Part shown: piece by piece, positions 7,633 through 17,200 of the stretch
Numbering within the stretch: the stretch's first letter is position 1
How the letters are laid out: every line of letters begins with the position of its first letter
From: an uncultured Treponema sp.
GTDB taxonomy: Bacteria; Spirochaetota; Spirochaetia; Treponematales; Treponemataceae
DNA: 64,000 bases
Direction of reading: 5' to 3'
Assembly (NCBI GenBank): GCA_946186185.1
Contig: CAMHMJ010000001.1
Coordinates: 62,001 to 126,000, forward strand
Made by a program: the position numbers and the translations under genes
Notes under the pieces: model-generated
Database searches by the model: none
What the model was told of the DNA's origin: nothing
The model's input: only the letters and a program-made list of their open reading frames with translations

Positions 7633-7659
7633 TTTTACCCCTTTTTTCTGTTCAGAATT

Positions 7660-8967
7660 TTAGCGTTCATTTTTTATGGAAACCACAAAGCAGGTGCCGG
7701 CTCCTTCCTGGGATTCGAAGGAAATGGTTCCGCCTAAGCTTTCGATTAAAAGTTTTGTGTGGTAAAGTCCTACGCCGCGGCCGTCGCCCTTTGTGGAAAA
7801 GCCGTTTTCAAAAACCTTGTCCTTTATACTATCACTAATTCCGTTTCCTGTGTCACGAACCGTAATCAAAAGTGAATTTTTTGTTGTCATTACTCCGAAA
7901 CGGAGTTCGTTTTGAGCCGTACATTCCGTGTTATCCGCTTTTTTTGAAACCGGTTTCATGTTCATGGAATCAAGGGCGTTGTCAATCAGGTTTCCGCAGA
8001 TTGTAACCAGGGCTTCCGACGGAATATCGATGTCCGCGGAGGAAAAATGAAGCTCGTCATTCAGAATGAATTTTACATTGCATTCTGAAGCCCGGGCAAT
8101 TTTTCCGATTAAAAGGGCGGCAAAGCTTGCGTTGTCGATGGCGTTCATTACCCGGCTGATGGTTTCCCGCTGAATTATCGAAATGTTTTCTATATAGTTC
8201 TGTGCTTTTTCGTATTCTTCGATTTGAATGAGCCCCAGAATTACATGAAGCTTGTTGGTAAAATCGTGGTTGTTTGCCCGCATTGAATCAACCAGAAATT
8301 TTGTTCCTTCCAGGTCTTCTGCAAACTCCATGAACTGTTTTTTGATTTTTTTAGAAAGAGTCATGCTGATTGCAAGTTCGATTAAAATTGCCGCAAAGGT
8401 AACTATTACAAAAAGCAGCACCGTGTGAAGGGTAACGCTCATCATTGAGGTGCGGAGTTTAATAATCATCAGAAAGCCTTCGTAGTTTCCCTTTTCATCG
8501 TAAATGGCTGAATAGGTGCGTCTCTGGGGGCCAGAAGGACCGGTGCTGTTTTCCACCAGAAAGCCTTCTTTTGCAAGCTGAGGTGCATTTCCCTCTTTTG
8601 TAACCTGAAAATCCGGGTGAGTTCCGTCGAACTGGGTGTTAATCAGCTGGTGGTGGGCGTGGTAAATGCGTTTATTGTCTTTGTCTACGATGGAAATAAC
8701 GTCGATATCCGGTAAATCGTTTACAACGGAATCCATATAGGCGGTGAGCTCTTCCTGGTTCATGTTTTTTGAAAATTTGTAAAGCCGGGTTACCAGAACG
8801 GAGGTATCAATAAGTGCCTGATTGAAGGCTTTGTCGTTGGAGGAAAGGTTAATCACAGCTCCGCCGGCAGTTAAAAGAATTGTTACTGCGATAATTAGAA
8901 TCAGGTGATTTCGCTTGATTTCCTTTCTGAGGGCATTCAGGGTAATTCTATTAAAGTTTGTTTTCAT
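7660..8967 (-). CDS. Sensor histidine kinase of the CitA/DcuS type
   Basis: 435 residues. There are two transmembrane helices (about 21-41 and 175-205) around a periplasmic sensor region of about 130 residues, probably Cache/PAS-like. The cytoplasmic part has a SpoB-type dimerisation helix with Asn-His-Asp-Phe-Thr-Asn-Lys-Leu-His, where the first His is the likely phospho-acceptor, as in DcuS. The HATPase domain shows Asn-Leu-Ile-Asp-Asn-Ala-Leu-Asp, Asp-Thr-Gly-Asn-Gly-Ile and Gly-Arg-Gly-Val-Gly-Leu. Its partner regulator follows directly. No Shine-Dalgarno sequence precedes ATG 8967; a TATATT box (8974-8979) lies 6 bp upstream, so its mRNA may be leaderless. Confidence 0.9.
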   Translation of the reverse strand: MKTNFNRITLNALRKEIKRNHLILIIAVTILLTAGGAVINLSSNDKAFNQALIDTSVLVTRLYKFSKNMNQEELTAYMDSVVNDLPDIDVISIVDKDNKRIYHAHHQLINTQFDGTHPDFQVTKEGNAPQLAKEGFLVENSTGPSGPQRRTYSAIYDEKGNYEGFLMIIKLRTSMMSVTLHTVLLFVIVTFAAILIELAISMTLSKKIKKQFMEFAEDLEGTKFLVDSMRANNHDFTNKLHVILGLIQIEEYEKAQNYIENISIIQRETISRVMNAIDNASFAALLIGKIARASECNVKFILNDELHFSSADIDIPSEALVTICGNLIDNALDSMNMKPVSKKADNTECTAQNELRFGVMTTKNSLLITVRDTGNGISDSIKDKVFENGFSTKGDGRGVGLYHTKLLIESLGGTISFESQEGAGTCFVVSIKNER

Positions 8968-9058
8968 AGTTTCAATATAACATATTACGGTGGAAGAAAC
9001 ACTTTTGAAAGTAAAAAAAATGCCAGTTTTTTTTCAAACTTTTAAAACTTTCAAAAAA

Positions 9059-9086
9059 TTGCCGTTTTTCTGCAATCTGCTAAACT
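9059..9086 (+). promoter_or_regulatory. Promoter of the PQ-loop gene
   Basis: TTGCCG at 9059-9064, a 16-bp spacer and TAAACT at 9081-9086. The predicted start near 9093 gives a leader of about 30 nt carrying the GAGG ribosome binding site. Confidence 0.55.
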
Positions 9087-9122
9087 GTGTTCAGATTTCG
9101 AAAGTACAAAGAGGAAATAGAG

Positions 9123-10079
9123 ATGGAATACGGTCATCTGTTTGAATGTGGAATGTTGGTTTGCTTCGGTTTTTCATGGCCTTTGAATGTAATTAAGGCT
9201 TACAGAGCACGAACGGCAAAGGGTACCAGTCTTGCGTTTATATTCCTGATTATCACAGGATATGTTGCAGGAATTACTGCAAAGCTTATCAATCATCAGA
9301 TTAATTACGTTCTGGCAGTTTATTTTATCAACCTTGCAATCGTAATGCTGAATGTTTTTGTTTACATCCGGAACAAACGCCTGGACAAAAAGAATGGTCT
9401 TGTAAAAACTGTTACTGAAAATAGGGAATCAAAAGAAAATATGGAGGATAATATGAACTACACTTATTCACTTGATGAATTAATCAATCCGGTTTCTCAC
9501 TCAAAAGAGGAGAAAAATGCAGTGATTCTTCTGGGAGCTGGAAGCGACAAAAAGATTCCGGTTCAGGCTCTTGGAAAGGAATTTAAGTTCAACTTCAAGA
9601 TTTACAACAAGAGTTCAGAAGCGTTTTCTTTGACAAATGCACTTTCTTATGTGAACGAAAATATTGCTCCTCTTTCTCCGGAAGGACTTCTGATTCATCT
9701 TAGTGAAAGCGATATAAGCCTCTGTATCAATGACAGTGAAAAGTTCGACAGCCTTTATCTTGAGTTAATCGAAAGAATTAAGAAAATCAATAAAAAATGC
9801 AGGATTGCTCTGGTATCAGTTGCAAATCCTAAGGGTGAAAAAACTGTAAGCGTTGTAAACCGCCATATCAAGGCAATTGCAGAAGCAGAAAAATGCAGCT
9901 ATGTAAATCTTGATAACGTAAAGCTCTGGAATCCGGAAAGTACAAAGGCTGCCGTAGAGTTTGCTCACAATATGGGCTTGAATACAAGAAAGCCTTTGAG
10001 CGATGTAGCAGAAATACTTTACAGCTACGAATATCATACTGCCAGTGAACAGCACACAACAACCAGCGTTGCCGGTTAA
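9123..10079 (+). CDS. PQ-loop (SemiSWEET-like) membrane domain fused to an SGNH-like domain
   Basis: 318 residues from ATG 9123, preceded by AGAGGAAATAGAG; an earlier in-frame ATG at 9087 lacks a site. Residues about 5-82 contain three helices with a Ser-Trp-Pro-Leu-Asn PQ-like turn and an Arg-Thr-Ala-Lys-Gly-Thr-Ser motif, as in SemiSWEET/PQ-loop transporters. Residues about 125-310 resemble an SGNH/GDSL fold: a first beta strand, an Ile-His-Leu-Ser-Glu-Ser-Asp block, an Arg-Ile-Lys-Lys-Ile-Asn-Lys helix and an Ala-Glu-Ala-Glu-Lys-Cys-Ser-Tyr-Val-Asn segment. The canonical catalytic Gly-Asp-Ser is not evident, so the second domain may be inactive. It diverges from the two-component operon, which makes it a candidate target. 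Confidence 0.65.
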   Translation: MEYGHLFECGMLVCFGFSWPLNVIKAYRARTAKGTSLAFIFLIITGYVAGITAKLINHQINYVLAVYFINLAIVMLNVFVYIRNKRLDKKNGLVKTVTENRESKENMEDNMNYTYSLDELINPVSHSKEEKNAVILLGAGSDKKIPVQALGKEFKFNFKIYNKSSEAFSLTNALSYVNENIAPLSPEGLLIHLSESDISLCINDSEKFDSLYLELIERIKKINKKCRIALVSVANPKGEKTVSVVNRHIKAIAEAEKCSYVNLDNVKLWNPESTKAAVEFAHNMGLNTRKPLSDVAEILYSYEYHTASEQHTTTSVAG

Positions 10080-10104
10080 AAATAAAAGACTGTTTAAAAA
10101 GTTT

Positions 10105-10137
10105 GAGCCCCGGGGAAAACTCCGGGGCTCTTTTTTT
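10105..10137 (+). terminator. Rho-independent terminator
   Basis: A GAGCCCCGG/CCGGGGCTC hairpin with a short A-rich loop followed by seven T residues, 25 bp after the PQ-loop gene. Confidence 0.93.
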
Positions 10138-10216
10138 GTCTTCACTTTTTCGTTATTGGTCGGGGGCGATACCTTCGGGTTGTGACTCTGTTATACGACA
10201 CCAGCAGCTGTAACAG

Positions 10217-10245
10217 TTCATTAAATTAAAAAAATATGCTAAAAT
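10217..10245 (+). promoter_or_regulatory. fliG promoter, predicted leaderless
   Basis: TTCATT at 10217-10222, 17 bp, then TAAAAT at 10240-10245. The ATG follows after 6 bp and there is no Shine-Dalgarno sequence. Confidence 0.5.
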
Positions 10246-10251
10246 CAGGCT

Positions 10252-11457
10252 ATGAACTTAAACGATAAACGTTTTTCTGCTTATTCTTCCATGAGCGGAA
10301 AAAAAACTGAAAATGAAAAAAAATCTGTTTCTGGTGCGGGAAATGTTTCATCTTCGGCAGGTACTTCCGGTTCGGCAAATGTTCCAGGTGCGCGAAAAGT
10401 TTCCGCTGCAGAGGAAAGCCGGATTCAGCAGCTTCTTTTTAAGGTTCCTGCCGCAGATTCAGAGCCCGGAAAGGAAAGCGTTTATCGCCGTGTTGCAAAA
10501 TTTTTAATTATCCTTGGAACTGACCAGGCGGCCAGGGTTCTTCAGCATCTTCCGGAAGAGCAGACTGAAAAAATTGTCGCTGAGCTTGCTTCAATCCGCA
10601 GCGTGAAGGAAGAAGAAAAGGAAGTAATCTTAGCTGAGTTTGAAGGACTTGCCGCACATACCTTTGAAGAAGGGGGCAAAGAAACTGCCCGGACAATTCT
10701 TGAAAAAGCCTGGGGCCCTGAAAAGGCAAAGGAAATGCTTTCCCGGGCGGCTCCTTATGTGGGGGCAAAGCCCTTTGATTATCTGAACCGGGAAGAAAGC
10801 GAAAAGGTTCTGCTTTTGCTGAATGATGAAAGTGTTCCCGTTCAGGCCCTGGTGCTTTCCCACCTTGAACCGAAAAAAGCCGCTGATATTATAAATAAAA
10901 TGGCTGAGGAAGCAAAGACGAATGTTGTCCTTCAGCTTGCCAATATGGGTGCCGTAAGTCCGGAGGTTATTCGCCGGGTAGATCAGGCAATGCATGAAAA
11001 ATCTGAAAGCGTAAAGATTGAAAAAGCGGACAGAATTGACGGCCGTTCGGCACTTTCAGAAATTTTAAAGAAGATGAGCCCAGGTTCAGAAGAAGGAATT
11101 CTCCGCTCACTTTCCAGAGAGGATCCGGAGCTTGGACGGGACTTAAAAGACAGGCTTTTTACTGTGGAAGATGTGCTTTTGGTGGACGACAGGGCAATTC
11201 AGGAATATCTTCGTGACCTTGAAAATACTGAAGTCGTTTACCTGATTGCAGGAAAGGGCGGTGAGTACCGGAAGAAGCTTTTGGGCTGTGTTTCAGCCAG
11301 CCGGCGAAAGCTCATTCTTGAAGAAGAAGATCTAAGAAAACCGATTTTAAGAAGTGCCTGCGATGAAGCTACGGCAAAGTTCATCAGCGTTTTGCGGGAA
11401 GCCTACGAAAAAGGCCGGCTTGTTATAAAGGGCAGAAACGACGAAGAGTTTGTATAA
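10252..11457 (+). CDS. fliG: Flagellar motor switch protein FliG (spirochaete paralogue)
   Basis: 401 residues, longer than the usual 330-345 because of a Ser/Gly/Ala-rich N-terminal extension of about 60 residues. From about residue 80 it follows the FliG plan: an N-terminal domain (Lys-Phe-Leu-Ile-Ile-Leu-Gly), a middle domain with ARM-like helices (about 165-245), and a C-terminal torque domain ending in Lys-Gly-Arg-Asn-Asp-Glu-Glu-Phe-Val. FliG forms the C-ring part that contacts the stator. Spirochaetes encode two FliG proteins; the extension, divergent sequence and lack of neighbouring fliF/fliH suggest the alternative one (FliG1), which is an inference. Confidence 0.85.
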   Translation: MNLNDKRFSAYSSMSGKKTENEKKSVSGAGNVSSSAGTSGSANVPGARKVSAAEESRIQQLLFKVPAADSEPGKESVYRRVAKFLIILGTDQAARVLQHLPEEQTEKIVAELASIRSVKEEEKEVILAEFEGLAAHTFEEGGKETARTILEKAWGPEKAKEMLSRAAPYVGAKPFDYLNREESEKVLLLLNDESVPVQALVLSHLEPKKAADIINKMAEEAKTNVVLQLANMGAVSPEVIRRVDQAMHEKSESVKIEKADRIDGRSALSEILKKMSPGSEEGILRSLSREDPELGRDLKDRLFTVEDVLLVDDRAIQEYLRDLENTEVVYLIAGKGGEYRKKLLGCVSASRRKLILEEEDLRKPILRSACDEATAKFISVLREAYEKGRLVIKGRNDEEFV

Positions 11458-11490
11458 AGAAAGAGTTTATCGCAAAAATCGTGGGACGGA

Positions 11491-12414
11491 CTAAAATCTT
11501 ACAAAGGCCGCCTGAACTGTAAAGGTGCTTCCTTCCGAAGTTTCCCGCCGGTTTGAACCGAAGGCGCTGTTGCAGGAGGTGCATTCGTCCAGAACCGCAA
11601 TATTTCCTTCCTGAATTCCTGCATTCTTCAGAATCTGAAGGTTCGCCTCTACCAGACTTAAGCGGAAAAGAGGTCCTGTAAGTCCGTTCCAGCTTCGGAT
11701 TGCTTTCATTTCTTCCTCAGTTTTATTTTCAAGGGGTTTTATGCAGCCTTCTCCAAAGTTTTTTCTGAAGTATTCTGCCCTGTCTTCCGTAACGATGTAA
11801 CAGCAGTCGTGAATACAGGCGCTGATTCCAGTAAGAATATTTTCAGGTTCTGAACCGAATTTCTCCTTCATAAGGTTAATGGCATTTACAACAATTCCGG
11901 TTCCCTTCCATCCGGAATGAACGATGCCGAAGCCGCCGGTTTTACAGTCAAAAAGGTAGAGGGCAACGCAGTCGGCAATGGTTACAACCGGCATCAGGTT
12001 TTTATTGCAGGTAACAATGCCGTCTGCAATCATTTCCCGGGTGCTGTTTTCTTCTTCTGCAAAGACAACGATTTTTGTGTGATCCAGCTGTACCTGGGAG
12101 ATTTTACAATGCTGTTCTTCCGGAAACTTCTGGCTTCGTGTGTGTCCAGACTCTGTTTTTGCCGCTTTCTCCTGATTAATCCTGCCCCCTGCAATTTTTG
12201 AAAGCAGCTTTTCCCTGTTTTCGTTTTTTTCATTCCATCTGAAGCGCATGCTTCCGGCATTTCTCAGGGTCATTCCCCAGAGCGGGGCATTTTCACCTGA
12301 AAAACCAAAGGTCTTTCCGTCCCTGTAAAAGGGAATTAAAACATATTTTTCTGATTCCTGAATTTCTGAAAGAAAGGGCTGGTTATACAAATCATTCAGT
12401 TTTATGCGCTTCAT
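11491..12414 (-). CDS. pgeF: Peptidoglycan editing factor PgeF (YfiH/laccase-domain family)
   Basis: 307 residues. The central motifs are diagnostic: Asp-Gly-Ile-Val-Thr, then Pro-Val-Val-Thr-Ile-Ala-Asp-Cys-Val-Ala, His-Ser-Gly-Trp-Lys-Gly-Thr, and near the C-terminus Asp-Glu-Cys-Thr-Ser-Cys-Asn-Ser...Ser-Asn-Arg-Arg-Glu. The Cys and His residues are the zinc/copper ligands of the family. PgeF enzymes act in the cytoplasm and remove misincorporated serine from peptidoglycan precursors; purine nucleoside phosphorylase activity is also reported. An Asn/Lys-rich stretch (about 60-105) is poorly conserved. It lies 26 bp after the gene upstream on the same strand and is probably co-transcribed. 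Confidence 0.88.
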   Translation of the reverse strand: MKRIKLNDLYNQPFLSEIQESEKYVLIPFYRDGKTFGFSGENAPLWGMTLRNAGSMRFRWNEKNENREKLLSKIAGGRINQEKAAKTESGHTRSQKFPEEQHCKISQVQLDHTKIVVFAEEENSTREMIADGIVTCNKNLMPVVTIADCVALYLFDCKTGGFGIVHSGWKGTGIVVNAINLMKEKFGSEPENILTGISACIHDCCYIVTEDRAEYFRKNFGEGCIKPLENKTEEEMKAIRSWNGLTGPLFRLSLVEANLQILKNAGIQEGNIAVLDECTSCNSAFGSNRRETSEGSTFTVQAAFVRF

Positions 12415-12440
12415 ACTTTTTCTTCATGCCGCTTAAGTTT

Positions 12441-14147
12441 TTATTTTTCGTCTTTTGGTAAATCCAGAGGTTCAATTTCTACAAAAACACTTCTGATAAC
12501 ATTCAGAATGTCCCGGACGTTTTCCATTCTGTCCCGGAAAGCCCGGTTTTCAATTCCGCGAATGGTCATAAGGTTCTGAAGGGAATCGTAATCCTTGTCC
12601 TTTACGTCGTCCAGAATTCCGTGGAAGATGCGCTCAATGGTTCTTGTGCAGTTACAGAAAACCTTTCCGCAGGTTCTGATTGTGTTTTCGCAGTTTAAAA
12701 TCATGGAAGAAATAAGCTGCTGTGCTTTTATTGAATGAGTGTGCTCGTTTATGTACTTGTAAATTATGCTTCCTACGGCGCCGTCTTCCGTTATGGATTG
12801 TATGAAATCCGTGGTTTTCTGATTTACTTCAACAAAGTCGTTTATGGCCTCGGAAAGTTCCGTTCTGTTTTCCTTTTTGATGAAGACACCCTCAAGAATT
12901 ACGATGTTTAAAACGCTCATAATTTCATCGCTGAGGTTTTCTACTACCCAGGCAAGAAGTCCTGCCGTCATTTCGCAGTTGAAAGGTATTCCGCCCCAGA
13001 GCTTCTGCCACGGCTTTTCCCTGAGTTCAGGGAAACTGTCCAGACCGAATTTCTCCCGCAGTACTTCTGCCAGCTGATTCTTTTTCCTGTCTCTGAGCCA
13101 GGACGACCAGCGGGCATCAAAAACCTTCTTCCATTCGTCCTTGAATTTAACAAACCAGTCTTCGCCGCCGCCAGAATTTTCCGGCTGCCATTCATAGTCA
13201 CCAAAAATTACCTTTCCAAGGGAAGAAACCGGAACCGTTGAAACGAACATCTGAATGGAAGAAAAACAGGTCACCGCTTTGTTTATAAATTCCCGGAGGG
13301 CTTTTTCGATTTCTTCGTTGGCTCTTCCGCCAAGTGCGGCACGCTGTGAATACAGAAAGAGGGATTCCAGGGCTTCCTTTGGAATAGGGGTAGTGGACTG
13401 GAGTACCCGGGCAAAGGCAGTGTAGTCGCTCTGGGCATTTGTGAAGGGACAGGTATAGCTTGAAGAAATTATTGCCGTAAACTGAGACGAAAAATGTATG
13501 AAGGGAAGCTCTGAAAACTGCTTGAGCCAGATAAGGCTTCGGACTGCGGAATAGAGCTTTTCCCGGGTCTTCGGTTCAATGTTCTTTAAAAGATTTTCCA
13601 TTCGCTTGCTTAAAGAAACCCGAAGCTCCGTGGTTGCTTCCCGCTCAAAAGGAATTGTGTAGGGATCTGCGTCCGCATTGATTTTCTCTGAAATTTCCGG
13701 GCAGACGAAGGTGCTTAAGAAAACGTAGAATTTTCCCGGATCCTCGTTTGCAACTGAAATGTACGGCTTAAAGAATTCTGCGCAGGCCTTGATTTCTTTT
13801 AACTTTTCGTAGAAAAGGGCCTGAATCAGATCCGTATGAATGTCCAGAAGTCCCGGATGGTTCCGGTTAATTTTCTTTTTGAGGGCAAGAACAAGGTCGT
13901 TGTTATAAATTTCCTTTGAATTTCTTTTTGTGAAAATGGAGCGGATCCAGAGAATCAGTTTGTAAAGCAATGGTTCATTTTTGAATTTGATGTCTAAAAA
14001 GCCCGTTTCTTCTTCACGGTCGGACTGCATGATCAGTATTTCCTGCTCCCGGTTCTGATTCATGTTTTTCAGAAGCAGTTTTCTTTCATCAGCGCTGAGC
14101 CCCGCGACAAGTTCATCAAAAGTAGAACGCTTAGGTTCATAACTCAT
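12441..14147 (-). CDS. Large conserved spirochaete protein, DUF5312-like
   Basis: 568 residues from ATG 14147; a TTG four codons upstream is also possible. It is largely alpha-helical and charged, with one weakly hydrophobic stretch near residue 70 (Leu-Leu-Tyr-Lys-Leu-Ile-Leu-Trp-Ile). No signal peptide or catalytic motif is visible. From memory it fits the spirochaete family DUF5312, whose function is unknown; I could not check this. The start Met-Ser-Tyr-Glu-Pro-Lys-Arg-Ser-Thr-Phe-Asp-Glu-Leu looks like an interaction peptide. Its promoter (TTGATT, 17 bp, TATAAT) ends 11 bp before the ATG, giving a leader of only about 4 nt. It probably heads an operon with pgeF. Confidence 0.75.
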   Translation of the reverse strand: MSYEPKRSTFDELVAGLSADERKLLLKNMNQNREQEILIMQSDREEETGFLDIKFKNEPLLYKLILWIRSIFTKRNSKEIYNNDLVLALKKKINRNHPGLLDIHTDLIQALFYEKLKEIKACAEFFKPYISVANEDPGKFYVFLSTFVCPEISEKINADADPYTIPFEREATTELRVSLSKRMENLLKNIEPKTREKLYSAVRSLIWLKQFSELPFIHFSSQFTAIISSSYTCPFTNAQSDYTAFARVLQSTTPIPKEALESLFLYSQRAALGGRANEEIEKALREFINKAVTCFSSIQMFVSTVPVSSLGKVIFGDYEWQPENSGGGEDWFVKFKDEWKKVFDARWSSWLRDRKKNQLAEVLREKFGLDSFPELREKPWQKLWGGIPFNCEMTAGLLAWVVENLSDEIMSVLNIVILEGVFIKKENRTELSEAINDFVEVNQKTTDFIQSITEDGAVGSIIYKYINEHTHSIKAQQLISSMILNCENTIRTCGKVFCNCTRTIERIFHGILDDVKDKDYDSLQNLMTIRGIENRAFRDRMENVRDILNVIRSVFVEIEPLDLPKDEK

Positions 14148-14237
14148 AGGTAAATTCAATTATAGGACACTTTTGAGTTAAAATCAAATAATTTGTACCC
14201 GGGGGGTTCCCGCAGCATATTGTTCCCGGGACATTAT

Positions 14238-14266
14238 TTGTAACGCGGCTTTATTTGTGGTATATT
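14238..14266 (+). promoter_or_regulatory. Promoter of the M16C peptidase gene, predicted leaderless
   Basis: TTGTAA at 14238-14243, exactly 17 bp, then TATATT at 14261-14266. The ATG is 6 bp downstream and no ribosome binding site is present. Confidence 0.7.
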
Positions 14267-14272
14267 TAATCT

Positions 14273-17200
14273 ATGACTGTAGATTTTCCAAAAGAATATA
14301 ACGGATTTGAACTTATTTCTATTAAAGATGTGCCGGACTGTGCAAGTACAGGGCTTTATTTGCGGCACAAAAAGACCGGTCTTGAGGTTTTTCACCTTTT
14401 CAATGAGGATTCAGAAAACCTTTTTTCATTCTCTTTCCGAACTCCTATAAAAAACGCTACAGGTGCGGCCCATATTCTTGAGCACTCGGTTCTTTGCGGT
14501 TCCCAGAAATTTCCGCTTAAAGAGCCTTTTACAAACATGATGAATCAGAGCGTGAATACCTTTTTGAACGCTATGACCTATTCCGACAAAACCGTGTATC
14601 CTGCTTCATCAGTTGTGAAGAACGACTATTTTAACCTTATGGATGTTTATGCCGATGCGGTTTTCTTTCCGCTTTTGAAGAAAGAAACCTTTATGCAGGA
14701 AGCAAGACGCCTTGAAATAAACGATAAAGGCGAATTCGAAATTCAGGGTGTGGTATACAACGAGATGAAGGGCTGCTACTCTTCCTTTGACAGTGTTGCT
14801 TCCGATATTCAGATCCGAAGTATTTTCCCGGATACAAATTACGCTCTTGATTCCGGCGGCGACCCCCTTGAAATCCCGAATTTTACCTACGAGGATTTTC
14901 TTGCCTTCCATAAAAAATATTACCGGCCGGAAAACTGTCTTCTGTTCCTGTACGGAAATATTCCTACAGCCGAGCAGCTTGATTTCCTGAACAAAATCCT
15001 GATTTCCCGGCTTGAAGAAAAATTTCCTCCGGCTCAGGAACACCCTTCCTATCCATTCGTTTCCGAAGAGATTGTGAAAATGGAAACGGCTCCGGCACAG
15101 GACAAAGAAATTTTTGTAAAGAAAACGGCGCCTTCCGTTGGTTCAACAGGCTCCCTTGTAACAGTAAACTGGAACTGCGGAGAAACAAAAAATCTTGAAG
15201 ATTACATGGAATGCGCCTTCCTTTCCGAACTTTTAATCGGAAACGACGGTTCTCCTGTTTCCAAAGCCCTTCTTGAAAGTGAGCTGGGTGACGACCTTTC
15301 TTCGGTTTCCGGCTCCTGCAACGAAACCCGGAACTTTTCTATTTCCTTTGGACTTCACGGAGTAAAGAAGGGAAAGGAAAAGAAGGTTTACAAGGTGCTG
15401 TTCTCTGCCCTTGATGACGTGTTTAATAACGGAATTGATGAAAAACATCTTGAATCTGCAATTATGGCGGCTGAATTTTCAAATCGTGAAGTAAACAGAA
15501 GCGGCGGCCCTTATTCCCTTGTTCTTCTTGAAAGGGCCCTGAATTCCTGGAATTATGGCGGCCAGCCTGCTGAAGGTCTTTTCTACCGAGGTGCTTTTGA
15601 AAAAGTTCGGGTAAAGGCAACAACAGATCCTCAGTACATTCAGAAGCTTCTATTGAAATACATTTATCAGAATAAAAACTGCGTTTATGTAACGGTAACC
15701 CCTTCTTCCTCCTATATAAAAGAACGGGAAAAACTGGAAGCGGAACTTACGAAAAAGCTTTCCCTTGAAGTGAACCGGGAGGAACTTAAAAAAGAGCTGG
15801 AAGCTCTTCATTCATATCAGCAGTATCACGAAACGGAAGAGGAAGTTTCCTGTATTCCGACTTTAAAGCTTTCAGACCTTTCCACAACGGCGGAATCAAT
15901 AAAAACAGAGTTTGAAATGCTGAAGCTCAGGGAAGGAGCGGAGGACTCGGGAGCCGCAGAAAACACCGGAGTAGCGCAAGGTGCCGCAGAAAAAAGCGTT
16001 GCATCTGACAAAACTGCTGATGCCTCTGAAAACGGTGCTTTTTCTTTCTCTGTTCCTTTTGTAAAAAATATTGAAAATACCAACGGAATTGCCTATCTGG
16101 AGTTCGGTTTCCCTCTGGATGCCCTCGCCCCGGAGGACTATTTTTATATTCCTTTCTTTAATTATGCTTCTCCTTCCTGCGGCTGGGGTGGAAAAGACTG
16201 GGCGGAAACCTCTCTTCTTACCGGAATGTACACCGGTGGAATTGCAACCCGGCTTTTCTCTCACGAAACTTCACCTTCTGAGCGTTCAAAGGAAATCAGA
16301 AAGGAGCGGGAAAAGCAGGGCTTGGCCGGCCGGGACTGGATTTTCTTTTCCGTAAAGCTTCTGGCTGAAAAGGTTGAAGAAGGTCTTAAGGTTTTTGAAG
16401 ACTTTATAACTGGCTTTGATTTTTCTGATGAAAAACGCCTTAAAAATCTGCTGGGTGAACTAAAAAGTGGAATTAAGGCTTCCGTGGTTCCTCATGGAAA
16501 CCGCTATGCTCTTTTACGCGTTCAGGCATTTAAGACCCGCTGCGGAATGGTGGATGAGATTACAAAAGGTTTCAGCCAGATTATGTTCCTTGAAAAGCTT
16601 TCTGAAAAAAACATTCATCAGATTGCCCTTCGGTTTGAAAAGATTAAAGAGACGATTTTGTCTTCCGGGGCTCTGGTTCATCTGGTGGCTGACAAGGACA
16701 CCTATGAAAAAACGCTTCCTCTGGTAAAAGAAATGCTTTTGCGCACAGGTTTTTCAAAGCCATGTAAAAAACGGCCGCGAAATGAAAAAGACTTTGAAAA
16801 GCTGATTTTTGTTAATGGCGAAAAAAATGCGGAAGACGCAAAGGAAGAATACTTTGTGCTTGAAAGTCAGGTGGGTTTTGCGGCAGCATCCCTTGATTCT
16901 CATTATTTTGCAACTCCGGAAAATGCCCGGGAGCTTTTCCTTTCCCACTGGCTTTCCGTAAATCTCCTGTGGGAAAGAATCCGTACAACGGGGGGTGCCT
17001 ACGGAGCCTATGCCTCTAGTGCAAATCTTTCGGGGCAGTTTTTGTTCTCAAGCTTCCGGGATCCTTCTCCTGTAAAATCCCTTCAGACTTACATCGGCTG
17101 TCTGGAGGATGCTTCTAAAATCGAAATTTCTGAAGAGGAATGCAGGCGCTCCCTCACCGGAACTTACGGCGATGAAGTTCAGCCTGCCTCTCCCCAGACT

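Noticed and set aside
10138..10216. CTGTTA/TAACAG inverted repeat upstream of fliG as a tRNA or riboswitch
   Set aside because: There is no cloverleaf and no further structure; it may be an operator, but evidence is too thin.
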